A stretch of 64,000 bases of DNA from Bretschneidera sinensis (taxonomy: Eukaryota; Streptophyta; Magnoliopsida; Brassicales; Akaniaceae), in NCBI GenBank assembly GCA_023935145.1, contig CM043699.1, positions 66,437,638 to 66,501,637 on the forward strand. The letters run 5' to 3'. Made by a program: the position numbers and the translations under genes. Below are positions 20,334 to 31,640 of the stretch, one piece after another (the first letter of the stretch is position 1; every line of letters begins with the position of its first letter). Below the pieces are notes generated by a model. That model was not told the origin of the DNA. It saw nothing but the letters and a program-made list of their open reading frames with translations, and made no database searches.

Positions 20334-22079
20334 TTGGGAGAGAATAGGACATTACCTGTGATTGTTGCTACCAATTTAAGTATTAGGGAAGAAGAGAAAC
20401 TATTGAGAGTTCTTAGAGAGAATAGATCTGCTATTGGATGGACCATTCCTGACATTAAGGGGATAAGTCCAGTCAAGTGCATGCATCATATCTACCTTGA
20501 AGATGAAGCAAAACCCACTCGGGATGCTCAAAGAAGACTTAACCCACACATGAAAGAGGTAGTAAAGGCAAAGGCTTTAAAACTGTTGGACGTTGGCATT
20601 ATCTATCCCATCTCAGACAGTAAATGGGTAAGTCCAGTCCAAGTTGTTCCGAAAAAAAGTGGGATCACAGTGGTGAAGAATGAAGATAAGGAGTTAATAC
20701 CTACTAGAATAACCACTGGTTAGAGAGTATGCGTTGATTACAGAAGGCTAAACAAAGTGACCAGAAAAGATCATTTCCCACTGCCCTTCATTGATCAGAT
20801 GTTAGAGAGATTAGTTGGCCATAGCTATTATTGCTTCTTGGATTGGTATAGTGGTTACAACTAGATCGCCATAGCACCTGAGGACTAAGAAAAGACTACC
20901 TTCACTTACCCTTTCAGCACATTTGCTTACAGAAGGATGCCATTCAGTTTATGCAATACCCCAACCACTTTCCAAAGATGTGTGATGAGCATTTTTTTCG
21001 ACATAGTGGAAAAATTTATTGAGGTATCTATGGATGATTTTAGTGTGTTTGGTTCTAATTTTGATGAATGACTAAATCATTTGGAGAGTGTCCTAAAGAG
21101 ATGTGAAGAAAGCAACTTAGTGCTAAATTGGGAAAAATGTCACTTTATGGTTCAGCAAGGCATTGTGTTGGGTCATTCCATTTCCAACAAAGGTATTGAG
21201 ATAGACAAGGCTAAGATCAACATCATTTCAAAGTTGCCTCCTCTTCTAACAGTTAAGGGTGTCAGAAGTTTTCTTAGACATGCTGGATTCTACCGACGAT
21301 TCATCAAGGATTTTTCTAACACCTCTAGACCTCTTTGTGCATTGTTAGCTAAAGATACCAAGTTTGATTGGACTGATGACTTTATGAAAGCTTTCAACAC
21401 ATTGAAGAACATGCTCACCTCTGCACCAATAATGATGGCACCTGATTGGAGTCTTCCATTCGAGCTGATGTCTGATGCCAGTGACTTTGCCTTGGGAGCT
21501 GTCTTAGGCCAGAGAGTCAATAAGGTACCTCATGCTATTTACTATGCTTCTAGGACTTTAAATGATGTTCAACTAAACTATTCTACTACTAAAAATGAAT
21601 TGTTAGCTGTTATTTTTTCTTTAGAGAAGTTTAGATCACACTTGATTGGCTCTAAGGTTATTGTATTTACTGATCATGCTGCTTTAAGATATATGTTTTC
21701 TAAGAAAGATGCAAAGCCTAGGTTAATTAGATGGGTACTCCTATTGCAAGAGTTTGACTTGGAGATCAAAGACAATAAGGGCAGTGACAATGTGGTTACA
21801 GACCACTTCTCAAGGCTACCTTATAAGGACGATAAAAATGAGCTACCTTTGAATGAGAATTTCCCCAATGAACAATTGTTCGCACTAAAGGTAACACTTC
21901 CATGGTATGTTGATATTGTCAATTATATAACTACTAAGGTTTTTCCTCCAAGTATGACCAGTCAAGAAAAGAAGCAGTTGATATCTATGTCTAGACACTA
22001 CCATTGGGACGACCCCTACCTATTCAAATTTTGTCCTGATAAAATCATCAAAAGTGTGTCTCCGAAGGGGAGCATTTGA
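20334..22079 (+). pseudogene. AthA reverse transcriptase and RNase H (plus copy)
   Basis: First part, 20,334-20,723: AIGWTIPDIKGI, GIIYPISDSKWVSPVQVV, ITVVKNEDKELIPTRITTG. It stops at a TAG replacing the Trp of the TGWRVC block. Then VCVDYRRLNKVTRKDHFPLP, CFLDWYSGYN (catalytic Asp, again followed by a stop), and VSMDDFSVFGS with the two active-site Asp residues. Second part, 21,081-22,079 (332 residues): [20 protein letters not shown], the RT connection, [19 protein letters not shown] (RNase H Asp), [19 protein letters not shown] (Glu), and [13 protein letters not shown] (Asp). The enzyme copies element RNA into DNA and removes the template. Confidence 0.92.
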
Positions 22080-23253
22080 GCTTATTACAACATTGCCATC
22101 AATTTGCTTGTGGAGGACATTTTAGGGCCAAGCGAATAGCTTTTAAGTATTACAATCTGGTTTTTGTTGGCCTAATTTGTTTAAAGATGCCTTCTCATTT
22201 TGCAGCTCATGTGATAGATGCCAGAGGACAGGTAACATCTCATCCAGAAATCAGATTCCCTTACAAAATATTCATATAGTAGAACTTTTTGATGTATGGG
22301 GCATTGATTTCATGGGTCCATTTCCTAACTCCTATGGTTATTTATATATTCTTGTGGTTGTGGATTATGTGTCCAAATGGGTCGAGGTTGTCCCTTCAAA
22401 AACTAATAATCACAAAGTGGTTGTGAAGTTTCTACAGGATAACATCTTTACCCGGTTTCGGACTCCAAGAGTAATCATCGGTGATGGCGGCAGCCACTTT
22501 CATCATCACTCTTTTGCCGCACTCATTAGAAAATATGGGATCACCCATAAAGTTGGCACTCCATATCATCCTCAAACCAGTGTCCAAATGGAGATAAGTA
22601 ACTGAGAAATCAAAGTCATCTTGGGGAGGACTGTGAATCATAGTAGAAAGGATTGGTCTTTGCGTCTAAATGATGCTCTATGGGCATATAGAACAGCTTA
22701 CAAGACACCAATTGGCATGTTTCTATACCATTTAGTGTTTGCGAAAGCATGCCATTTGCTAGTGGAGTTAGAACATCGAGCATATTGGGCCATAAAGTAG
22801 TTCAATTTTGATATGAAGCAAGCGGGAGAGAAGAGGAAGTTACACTTAAATGAGCTAGAAGAATTAAGGTATGATGCATATGAGAACGCCAAGCTCTACA
22901 AAGAAAGAACAAAAGCCTATCATGATAAACAACTGGTTAGGAAACAATTTCATGTGGGACAAAAAGTGTTGCTCTACAACTCAAGATTAAGACTGTTCCC
23001 AGGAAAACTCAAGTCCTGATGGTCTGGTCCTTATGTGGTCACCAAGGTCTTTCCTCATGGTGCTTTGGAGATCCATAGTTCCAACGGCAATCAAACATTC
23101 ACGGTGAATGGACACAAAGTCAAGCCATACCTTGAAATCAACTTCCCACCAGGAGATGAAGATTTGGTACTTCAAACTGTCCAGTATGCAGCAGAACCGA
23201 GAGCACTTGAGTTACATGAGGTGGACTTTAAATGCCCTCTTTCAAGAGAGTAG
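22080..23253 (+). pseudogene. AthA integrase (plus copy)
   Basis: Zinc-binding HHCC part at about 22,085-22,240 ends in [12 protein letters not shown] and is split between two frames. The core at 22,240-22,605 has [31 protein letters not shown] and TSVQMEISN, which keep the D, D and E positions; a stop follows the Glu block. The tail, 22,813-23,253, has [15 protein letters not shown], a stop replacing the Arg (CGA to TGA) found in the minus copy, and then GPYVVTKVFPHGALEI and VNGHKVKPY, the chromatin-side C-terminal module missing from the truncated minus copy. Confidence 0.9.
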
Positions 23254-24004
23254 CACTAAAACTATTATAGAGAGCGCTTGAGCAGTTCAGATTTTGATAA
23301 ACGTGTAGCTCAAGCACCTCTATTGAGGTCAGTGGTATTGAGGCCATTGAGTACGGTACAGTTTTATTTTTGTTAATTGTTTTCACTATTTTTAATTTTT
23401 AGTCCTTTTTATAGTTTATTTAGTTGTCAGCACTTTCTGCCCTTGCGATCGAGCGCACTCCCCTTGCGCTCCATGGCGTACGAGTGCACCCCATCAACGC
23501 ACACACTTACGCACAAATGCAATCGAGCGCACTCGGGGCAGAAACTTATGTGCATATTTTAAGTTAGATTGTCTCTCCCTCATATCCATTCTCACTCACA
23601 TACACACTCTCTCTCTCCCGCACTCTCACTAACCCACAACACTCACCCACAGCATTCTCACTCTCGCACAGAACTATAACCCTCACCACCTAATCTCTCA
23701 CCACCACATCACCTCCACACGACCATCCAGACCCCCCCTACACAACTGCACACCAGGTATTCACTCATTCCCATTTGACCCTTAAATTCCCATATTCCCC
23801 ATTTTTGGATATTCTTTGATTTATTTATTATTTTTAACAAATTGAATTCATATATATCTTCCCTCTTATGCTCTTGGGTTGTATCTAGTCCTTTTATAGA
23901 GGGTTGAGCAATTTTTTTAGTGAAGAAGCCCTAGCTTGGTCTACACCAGCTTCAATTAGTGCGATCGAGCGCGGTGAAGACTATGATCGAGCACAGCGAA
24001 GACT
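23254..24004 (+). other. AthA spacer between pol and env-like region
   Basis: Noncoding. Contains two clusters of the GATCGAGC motif (23,445-23,535 and 23,960-24,004) and a CA/CT-rich tract at 23,575-23,760 (CACTCTCTCTCTCCCGCACTC). The latter is probably the leader of the env-like reading frame. No other gene is visible. Confidence 0.6.
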
Positions 24005-25230
24005 GTGATCGAGTGCATAGGCCAATTGCGATCAAGTGTAGGAGAGTGTGATCGAGTGCAATTTCTACAAAAACTTGACCAGGATGCCAAAACAAGTTGC
24101 CTCCACCTCCCGTGCCTCGGGCAGCCGTGCCCAGTCATCCCAGCCCAGTTTCGAACAAAGAGGATCTTATTCGAAACTATATTCAACATTGAAGCTAACT
24201 TTAAGAACTTGGAAGCCATTCAATGGGCGGTCCAAGAGTTCCAGCATCGAGGTTTGAAGAGGTTATTTAAGCCTATTTGTTTTACTGCATACACCCGATT
24301 TATAGTTCAGTTCTACGAGAATCTATCATTCGACTGCAACAAGCCAGGGGTCGTGTCTTCATTAGTCCAGGGGAAGTATATAGATGTGACCTCTACTGAT
24401 ATAGATGCTGCTCTTCATTGTTATGATGAGTCCCCTCCTGAGGACACCCAGATAGAGGAGCAACCGGAGTCCTTCCCCTTATCCTCCATTATTGAGGACA
24501 TGTGTGCTGGCCAATACGCCGATCGACACAACAACGTTGGGAGCCGATCCAAGTTGCCTCTACGACTCTAGCTCATGGATTCCATCCTCCAATGGAATGT
24601 GTGCCCATTGGGGGTGGGCACAAGACCCAAAGGACGGACTAGTTCCTACAAGCCTTATATGCATTCCACAAAGGACATTGGTATTCCATCTTGACTGTTA
24701 TCTGGAGCCAGCTCCATAAGTTCTAGGACCACATCCATGCTCGCCAGACCACCATGGTGAATGCATGGGGGCTCCCCTTCTCGTTCCTCTTCAGCTACAT
24801 ATTTAAGATGAAGAGGATTAACAGCTCCTCTATTGATGGACCGGTGAGTGACCACCCATTCTTTGGGAAGAGTTAGTGGACCATGAGCCAGTCACACATG
24901 CCCAGAGGACCCCGAGGGCATTCTCCTGCTACTGAGAGAGTGGATGATGATCCCATGGAGATCGAGCACCCCGCAGCGAGCCATACTTGGGAGGAGGACT
25001 ATCCAGATGTGGAGCCCACTGAATACCAGCACATTCTCGAGGAGATGTCCTCTTTTTTCTGTGAGCTCTCTGATATTTTACGGGAGGATAGAGAGGCTAC
25101 ATTGCTCATGCATCAGTGTATTGATGGTTTGGAGGCATGCTTTACGAGGCAAAAAGCGATGCTCCAGGCCATTCTTGATCGACTACCTCCTGCTCCTGGC
25201 ACCCCATCGACTAAACCACTTAGAGACTAG
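24005..25230 (+). pseudogene. AthA env-like ORF (plant retroelement third ORF)
   Basis: The open stretch 24,005-24,571 begins with about 18 residues that are only translated GATCGAGTGCA motif, so the true start is probably an ATG near 24,084. Middle blocks in other frames include ALYAFHKGHWYSIL, VNAWGLPFSFLFSYIFK and SQSHMPRGPRGH, and the tail at 24,945-25,230 is acidic, ending LDRLPPAPGTPS. This matches the third ORF found after pol in Athila elements, often called env-like, although no signal peptide or clear membrane segment is seen here. Frameshifts near 24,490, 24,580 and 24,720 break it. Function in the family is unknown. Confidence 0.75.
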
Positions 25231-26653
25231 CAGTCAGAGAGGTGCACCGTCTAGCTGAAGACATAAAACTTAGCGCTCATGAGAGGCACCCCAGAGCGTA
25301 TCCTTTTCTTTTTAGTATTTTTTTTTCACATTTACTATTAGTATTTATTTTTATAACTATTTCTTAGAATTATCTCTTGTTTTTCGGTATTACATTTGTT
25401 TCTCTTTTTTAGAGACAACATGTATGCATCAGCTCAAGTTTGGGGGTATACCACGAGCCATGCCAGCCATTTAGTTCTCCATCTCCCAAGTCAGATCTTT
25501 CCATGTCACTCACACATTGAGGACAATGTGTAAATTAAGTTTGGGGGTATGGGAGACACATTCACACACTCTGTCCCAGTTTTCTTTTAGTATTATTGAA
25601 AAGATAAATGCATATTCATTTTGTTCAAATAATTTTGGTTGATTTAAACAAATATTATGATAAGATTTCATCAGTATGCTTAAAGTCTCGAACACATAGG
25701 CTAATGATAAAGTTTTAACAGTGAATTACATACTTCAAGGCATTTAAGAATTCATAAGTTTGATCTAAATCTGACACGAGCACATTAGCACATAATTGTG
25801 TGGGGTATGACATATAATTTTTATGTGTATGTTTACATAGCCTAACCATAATCGGATAACTTGTTAGAAGAACACCTTAGCATAGAAACATAGAAAAAAA
25901 AATTATTGCTCAAAAATAGAAAATAAAATGCTCCTAATGATCATTAAATAAAGTTTCCACTGAGTAATTGGACCTCTTGCCTCAGTAAGTAGTGAGTGTT
26001 CATGTCAAAAGGTGGGAATTGTTCTTGTAATGATCATTAAATAAAGTTTCCACCGAGTAACTGGACCTCTTGCCTCAGTAAGCAATGACTGTTCACGTCA
26101 AAAGGTGGGAATTTTGCTTGGTAGTATTAAGACCAGTTAGTTTCGTAGCCTTTTTGACTCGAGTTAGTGAGTCCTTAGGGGTGTCTTTACACCTAATACC
26201 CTAAAACCATTTGGTTTGGGAGTCATTGGCTAAACACTCACTACATGGGTTAATTAGAAAGCTTAAAAAAACTCAACATGGCAAAAATCTCATAATAAAA
26301 GTACAAGAAAGAAATAGAACTATGCCATTATTGTTCATTCTGATAGGAAATTTGATGAATTTTAAGACACCGAACCACTATACATTAGAGCTATTTGGAA
26401 GCCTCATCTTTTATGTGCTAATTCACCATACACTAAGTTAGACTTATGATGCCTTAACCAGCCTTGGGTAAGTGATTAGATTTTTAAACTCTTATTCATT
26501 ACGAAGATGTGTTTATATTTTAAGCTTGCTCATGAATAAATATCATGGTTTTGTGTGCAACCCAAAATTTTTAGATATCATGAATGATAAATTTATCTTT
26601 TTATTGTTTTTTTTAGTTTTTCGTTTTGTATTGCTAAGGGACTTGCAATATGT
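25231..26653 (+). other. AthA 3' noncoding region
   Basis: AT-rich sequence without a credible frame. It holds two extra copies of the polypurine-like string AAGTTTGGGGGT (25,436-25,447 and 25,537-25,548) before the genuine one, and a 93-bp tandem duplication. Parts (for example 26,205-26,270 and 26,510-26,550) recur in the foldback element at about 42,260-42,550 in reverse, showing that AthC and AthA share this 3' region. Confidence 0.7.
25935..26120 (+). repeat. 93-bp tandem duplication
   Basis: Two copies starting TAATGATCATTAAATAAAG at 25,935 and 26,028, each containing GGACCTCTTGCCTCAGTAAG and ending GTCAAAAGGTGGGAATT. They differ at only a few positions. Confidence 0.9.
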
Positions 26654-26666
26654 AAGTTTGGGGGTG
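26654..26666 (+). other. AthA polypurine tract
   Basis: AAGTTTGGGGGTG immediately before the 3' LTR start TGATAAGTGC at 26,667. It is the plus-strand primer position in reverse transcription. The same string precedes the AthC LTR (42,123-42,137, minus). Confidence 0.85.
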
Positions 26667-27924
26667 TGATAAGTGCTTAAGTATTCATATTTAAGCCCCT
26701 TAAATTACATTTGTTAAGCTCTTTCTTTACGTATTTTATTCTATTTTACTTAATTTTTGTGTTTTCTATGTTTTTGTAGGTTTGTGGAGAAAAAGATGGC
26801 ATTTTGGAACTCAAAGGAACAAATCTGGAAGACCTAGAAGCAACCAAGTGCGATCGAGCACAGGAAAGTGTGATTGAGCACACAAGCACTCGTGCACACA
26901 CATAGAAGGCTTGAGCACAACCCTACGCTCGAGCGCAAAAGCATGGGATCGAGCGAACACGTATAGTGAAACGGCAGAGCCAATTTTGGAAAGAATAGTT
27001 CGGATCTTGTTTTGGAAATTAGGGTTTTGAGGTGTCAGTAGAACCTTATAAATAGGCCTGTAAAACACAGAAATGATACTTTTGATCTTCTTTTCAGTTG
27101 TAAGCTTTAGAGATGAATTAACGACTCTTCTCCACAGTATTTTTTGGATTTATTCTTTTCTACTTATTTTGTGTTATGATGATGTTTAGCATAAGAACTA
27201 TGTGTAACTAACTTCTTAGTAAGGGCTTGATTAAAGCCCTAATTATGTTTACTCAATAATTCAGTATTGGCACCTTTGCGATGTTTATGTTGTGATGCTT
27301 AATTTTTATACAAATCCCTCATATATGTTTGCCTGATCAACTTATGCATGTGGTATGGATTAGTTAGTTGAATCAATTTGGATGACCGAGTCCTAGGTTT
27401 AACAATAATAACAAAAGAAATCCACGCTGGATTCTTGGGTTAATTAACATGGGAAACTGGGAGTATACACCATGCCCTAGGTCTCATGTGGTTGTTGATT
27501 TCCACAGATCTTATGCTCTCTTAAGGAACAACTCAGTATACACCATGCGGAATCCCTTAAGAGAGAAAAGAGTTAGAGTATATACCATGCCTAACTCAAT
27601 GCTTAGGGAAATCAATAGCTTAAGGATCATGCCCTTAGGTTGACAAACATTAGGTATTCATGACATATTTAAAGCATTGGTATATTGTTTTATTGTGGTA
27701 GCATGATTGGTGGTAGATATCAAGTCTCTACGCCTTTATCATTATTGATCCAAACTCAATATTTATTTCTATCATTTTATATTGTGAAACTGATTCTAAA
27801 ACAAAATTCACCCCTTGTGGAGATGGTCTCGCATTTGCACACTATTCTACTGTTGACCTTGTGCACTTGCAAGTAAAACTGTTCAACTATTTGCTTATTA
27901 ATTTAGGTATATATTTGAACAATA
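26667..27924 (+). repeat. AthA 3' LTR (plus copy)
   Basis: 1,258 bp; aligns end to end with 16,507-17,786. TATAAATA box at 27,047-27,054 and GATCGAGC motifs at 26,850-26,955. The final CA has become TA (…GAACAATA), and is followed by the target-site copy AAGTT. Confidence 0.94.
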
Positions 27925-28335
27925 AAGTTCAGCTTGTTTTTTAACATAAAAAGCTTAACAACTCCACGGAGACTTACTTGGCTGTATTATTTTTTTGTCC
28001 AATAAAGTTTTAATTTCTTCTTGACAGTATTTTAATAATTCTTTATTGGACTGGATCTGGATGGTATGTTTTATTCATTGAAGTTAGGTTCATAGGGCAA
28101 GGAAACAGCATGCTTTATTCTTTCCCAAAAGGCATTGGGAATATCAGCACAGATTTATTTTTTGAATAATTCTTCGAGTTCTTTGATTTGAATTTGAATT
28201 TGGGGCTGTTTGACTTGTTTTTTTATTTTGTTATAACTAATTTCTTCCTTAAGGAAATTAATATGAGCTTGTTTGTTTTGTATTAAATTTATTTGTTTAT
28301 ACAAAGTATTAGTCTGTAATAGATTTAGTATCTAC
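27925..28335 (-). pseudogene. EPRV reverse transcriptase, N-terminal part
   Basis: Minus-strand residues such as SLPYEPNFNE and the following RPI-like and KKxxQPSKSPW-like blocks are typical of the start of a caulimovirid RT. The homology reaches exactly to the AthA target site and resumes at 16,506. Several stops interrupt it. Confidence 0.75.
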
Positions 28336-28700
28336 TGGTTATAGAAACTGAAAGAATAATCTTTGTCCTATAATATTAGTCTCTATTCCTAAATGATTGA
28401 CGTTAAACGAGTAAATTTGGCTTAGGAAAAGAGTTCCTAAAATAATATTTTGATGAATATTCTTGACAAGGATAAAGTATGCCTTAAGACAATATCCTTG
28501 ATTGCAGAGGTAAGAATTAGTGATTTTATAATCAACATTGAGTTTTTGAACCACTAGTAGTACTTAACCTCTCTATAGTTTTTTAATAATATTTAGTTGG
28601 TATTAATCCTTCTTTAACACAATTTTGATGAGCTCTAGAATCAACTAAGGTTGTTGTATCAAGGTGGTAATCTTTGTTTATTACCATAGAGACTCAAATA
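28336..28700 (-). pseudogene. EPRV aspartic protease
   Basis: Around 28,625-28,660 (minus) the active-site region reads LVDSRAHQNC, so the usual DSGA is DSRA. The open piece 28,554-28,339 has FILVKNIHQNIILGTLFLSQ, the second conserved protease block (ILGTPFL type). A stop and frameshift lie between the two. Confidence 0.75.
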
Positions 28701-29300
28701 TACCATTTTTGATAATGCATCCTTTCTATCAAGTTGACAAAACCATTTCTAGTTTCATCATCAATATTGATAAGATTTTGGCTTGAGGTTTCTGCAATTT
28801 CATTTTTATCAATATGTAAATAAATGGATCCTTTAAGATTATTGATTACTACATTAATCATTTTTGCTTTTAAATCAATTGTATCTTTTTGGATTTCTTT
28901 GATTTATTTTTCATAATGCTTATTTCTATTTGCAGATCTTGAATTGCGACTATTTTAGGTTTTTGAAAACGATTTTCAAAAATCTTATCAAAGCTATAAG
29001 GTTCAGGGGTTTTGATTTTATTCTCTTCATAGATAAGATCCCTTAATTTGACTAGATAATCTTTTCTTATAATTGGCCCATAAATTTTTTCAATTATATC
29101 TAAAAGAAATTCTTTTTGAGAATTAATCATATTGATAGATTTGCAGAAACAGAGACCATCTTCACAATCACACTGTGATTCTTCAGATTCTTTTGAATCT
29201 GTTTCTTCTTGTGTTGTATAAATGAGTTCTTCATTATCAGAACTTGAATCTTCATGTTCTGATTGAGAATTATTTATCATTATTTTGGTTAATTATTTTT
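28701..29300 (-). pseudogene. EPRV acidic spacer between coat protein and protease
   Basis: The 136-residue open stretch 29,280-28,870 starts very acidic (SEHEDSSSDNEELIY, KESEESQCDCEDG) and ends basic (KNKSKKSKK). Caulimovirids often carry such an acidic stretch after the coat protein zinc finger. No catalytic motif is seen. The sequence 28,701-28,869 is degenerate and joins it to the protease. Confidence 0.6.
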
Positions 29301-30480
29301 TCATAGAATCATCTATGTCCAATTCATTGATTTTTTGTTTTACCTTGCAATTCTTGGCCCAGTGTCCAAGTCTTCCACACTTGAAACAAGCCTTAAAGGA
29401 GTTTGGTTTTTATTTCTTTGGGTTTGATTTCTTTTATAAGGGGTTTTCTTAGTTTGTGGTTTTGGTAAAAGTGAAGCTTTGTTATATTTTTTATACTTTT
29501 TTCTTTTAAAAAATTTTCTTTTCTTTTTATTTATGGCAGATGGAGCACTTAAAGTTTCATAGCTGTATTGGCTACAAAATGATCCTAGTTCTTTTCTACT
29601 TTGATGTAGTTTAGATTTCATTTTTTATTTTAATTTTAGATCAGTACAGATTGCTAAGCCTTCATTGTTGATAAAGTTAATTATATCACCATATGTGAGA
29701 TAATCATAAGGTATATAACCAGAATATTGATCTCTAATTCTTTGTCTAACCTTTTCAGCAAATAATTTTGGTAGACTAGAAATAAATTTCTCTTTCCAGT
29801 ATGAGTTATTACAATCTTTTCTTGTGTAGACTTTGGCAAGGAAAACAACCTTATATTACCTAAAGTCTTACATTGTTAGACAAGTTAGATTTGAAAGAAC
29901 TTCTGAAACTCTTTCTAGAAACCTTTCAGGATCTCCAACAAAATGTTTTGTGATGGAGAAAATAAGAGTTTCAACCGCATTTTCTTTTAGTATATTGAAT
30001 GCTATTTGTTGGTTAGTTTGTGGGTCAATCCTCATTTCTTGAATTTGGACCTGTGACTCAGTTATATTAAAGAGATCTTGGTCTGATAAATAATTGTCCC
30101 TCCATCCTTTTAATGAACCAGTAAACCTAACTATTAAGAAGACAACAATCTTTTTATCAGTGTTTTCGGTTTTGGTTTTATAAGTAGTGGCTGCCATGGT
30201 CATTTCTTGAAGTATGTTTAAGATTTATTGTTTACTTTGACCATCAATATTCCATTCACTAATAGAGTTATTATCATATTTTGCTTGAGTGTTCTGTCTT
30301 CAAATTGATGATCATGAGGTGTTGACCTAGGATAATCATTTCGAGTTCTTGGTAGGGGTGCATTCCGATTGTAATTTTTCCTATAGATTTTATTGATTTC
30401 AGTTTGTTGAGTTTTGTTTTCTTCCAAAGCATCCTTTATTTCATTAATGATGTCTTGTTCTATAACATTAACATTGTTTG
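29301..30480 (-). pseudogene. EPRV coat protein core and zinc knuckle
   Basis: At 30,203-29,868 the minus strand encodes RFTGSLKGWRDNYLS and FVGDPERFLERVSEVL, a caulimovirid coat-protein core. A Lys-rich stretch (KKKRKFFKRKKYKKY, near 29,480-29,530) precedes a CCHC knuckle CFKCGRLGHWAKNC at about 29,348-29,390, in a different frame from the Lys-rich stretch. The knuckle and basic region would bind RNA during packaging. Frames are broken at about 29,625 and 29,865. Confidence 0.8.
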
Positions 30481-31640
30481 AAGAGTTTCAATGTTTTGTA
30501 TTTATTGATAAACGTCTTAGTCTATTATTTATTTGTTGTAATATATCCTCACTATCATTTCCAAATTTTATAAAGTTTTTCCTATCAATGTTGGTATGAA
30601 CAAAAATTGTTTTGACAAATGAGGTTTTGGCTGGAAAAGAGGGGGCTTTTGGATGGGTAAATCTCTTCCGGGAATTTTTGGAATTGATACAGAAACTGAA
30701 TCTGATCAACAGTATTAATGATGTGGGAAACGGAATCTACTTGGGTAAACAAAGTATGTAAATTCTGATTGGAATAATTATTTTGTAAATAAATATTCTT
30801 AATATCTTTAAATTTAATATTTCTATCGTCAGTAGCCGATCTTTTTTTGAAGGGAGATGCAATGACCTCTGTTTGTAAGTGTGGATTATTTACAATAATT
30901 TCTTGCAAAGGAGGATGTACAGATAAAGATGTTTGGTTATTAGCTGTTGTCCATAATTGTTCTAATTATTGGATAACTTCTATTTCTTTTCTTTTATCTA
31001 AATTAGGGTGATTTTTAGAAAAAGGGTTGTGAATCTTATTGTTGAATGTATACATTTAAAAAAATTCAAAGAAATACATATTACTCTAAATTTTTGTCAT
31101 GTATGTATACCATTCTTCTCTAATTTGAGTTCTTGTTTTTCCAGAAAAGTTGGAGAAAAACCAATCTAATTTTTCTCTATTCTTTTCCGAAAGGAATTTA
31201 CTTTTAAGTTTAAGTTTTGCTTTATCAATTTCAAAGTTTGAACTCATGATGACGTTGAGTTCATTATCTATCATATTCATATGTTCGAGTAGGAGAAGGA
31301 TCTCTTTGGTTCATAGAATCTAAAATCTGAGATCAGTTATCAGCAGTTTTGAATGAGATTTGATCAATCTCATTTCTATGATAAGCTCTAGGGATTATAG
31401 GGTCAAAGTTGACTCCTAATAAATTTAAGGATCTATTATAGCTGGAGGGAATATTAATACTATTTCTTCCCAAAATGATTAAGGGATCCTCGTAGAGTAT
31501 TGATCTTCTAGAACTTCCCTAATTTATTAAGGGATCCTCATAATGTATTGATCTTCTAGAACTCCCTGTTTTAGGGGTAATAGGAGTGTGTTAGGTTTTT
31601 AATAGATCCAAACCTAATAATTACACTTCCATCCCTATTT
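30481..31640 (-). pseudogene. EPRV linker, movement protein to coat protein
   Basis: Open pieces at 31,280-31,086 (FEIDKAKLKLKSKF, KTRTQIREEWYTYM) and 30,908-30,585 show no motif I can name. They lie between movement and coat domains. At 31,479-31,567 a ~41-bp unit is tandemly duplicated (period 48). Confidence 0.55.
31479..31567 (-). repeat. Short tandem duplication in EPRV linker
   Basis: Two units beginning TTAAGGGATCCTC (31,479 and 31,527) and ending ACTTCCCT / ACTCCCT, differing by a few bases. Confidence 0.85.

Larger units (their letters stand above)
16507..27924 (+). mobile_element. Complete Athila-type Ty3/gypsy element AthA (plus copy)
   Basis: 11,418 bp. Two LTRs (16,507-17,786 and 26,667-27,924), tRNA-Asp primer site, gag, protease, RT, RNase H, integrase, an env-like region and a polypurine tract are all present and in order. 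Perfect 5-bp target-site duplications AAGTT at 16,502-16,506 and 27,925-27,929 flank it, and the flanks are the two halves of one pararetrovirus RT. LTRs differ by visible substitutions and a small deletion near 27,304 (by eye several percent), so the insertion is not recent. Many stops are TGG-to-TAG or CAG/CAA-to-TAG/TAA changes. Structurally complete but coding-dead. Confidence 0.96.

Noticed and set aside
24005..25230. A genuine envelope glycoprotein gene
   Set aside because: The third ORF of Athila is called env-like by position only; no signal peptide, fusion peptide or membrane anchor is visible here.
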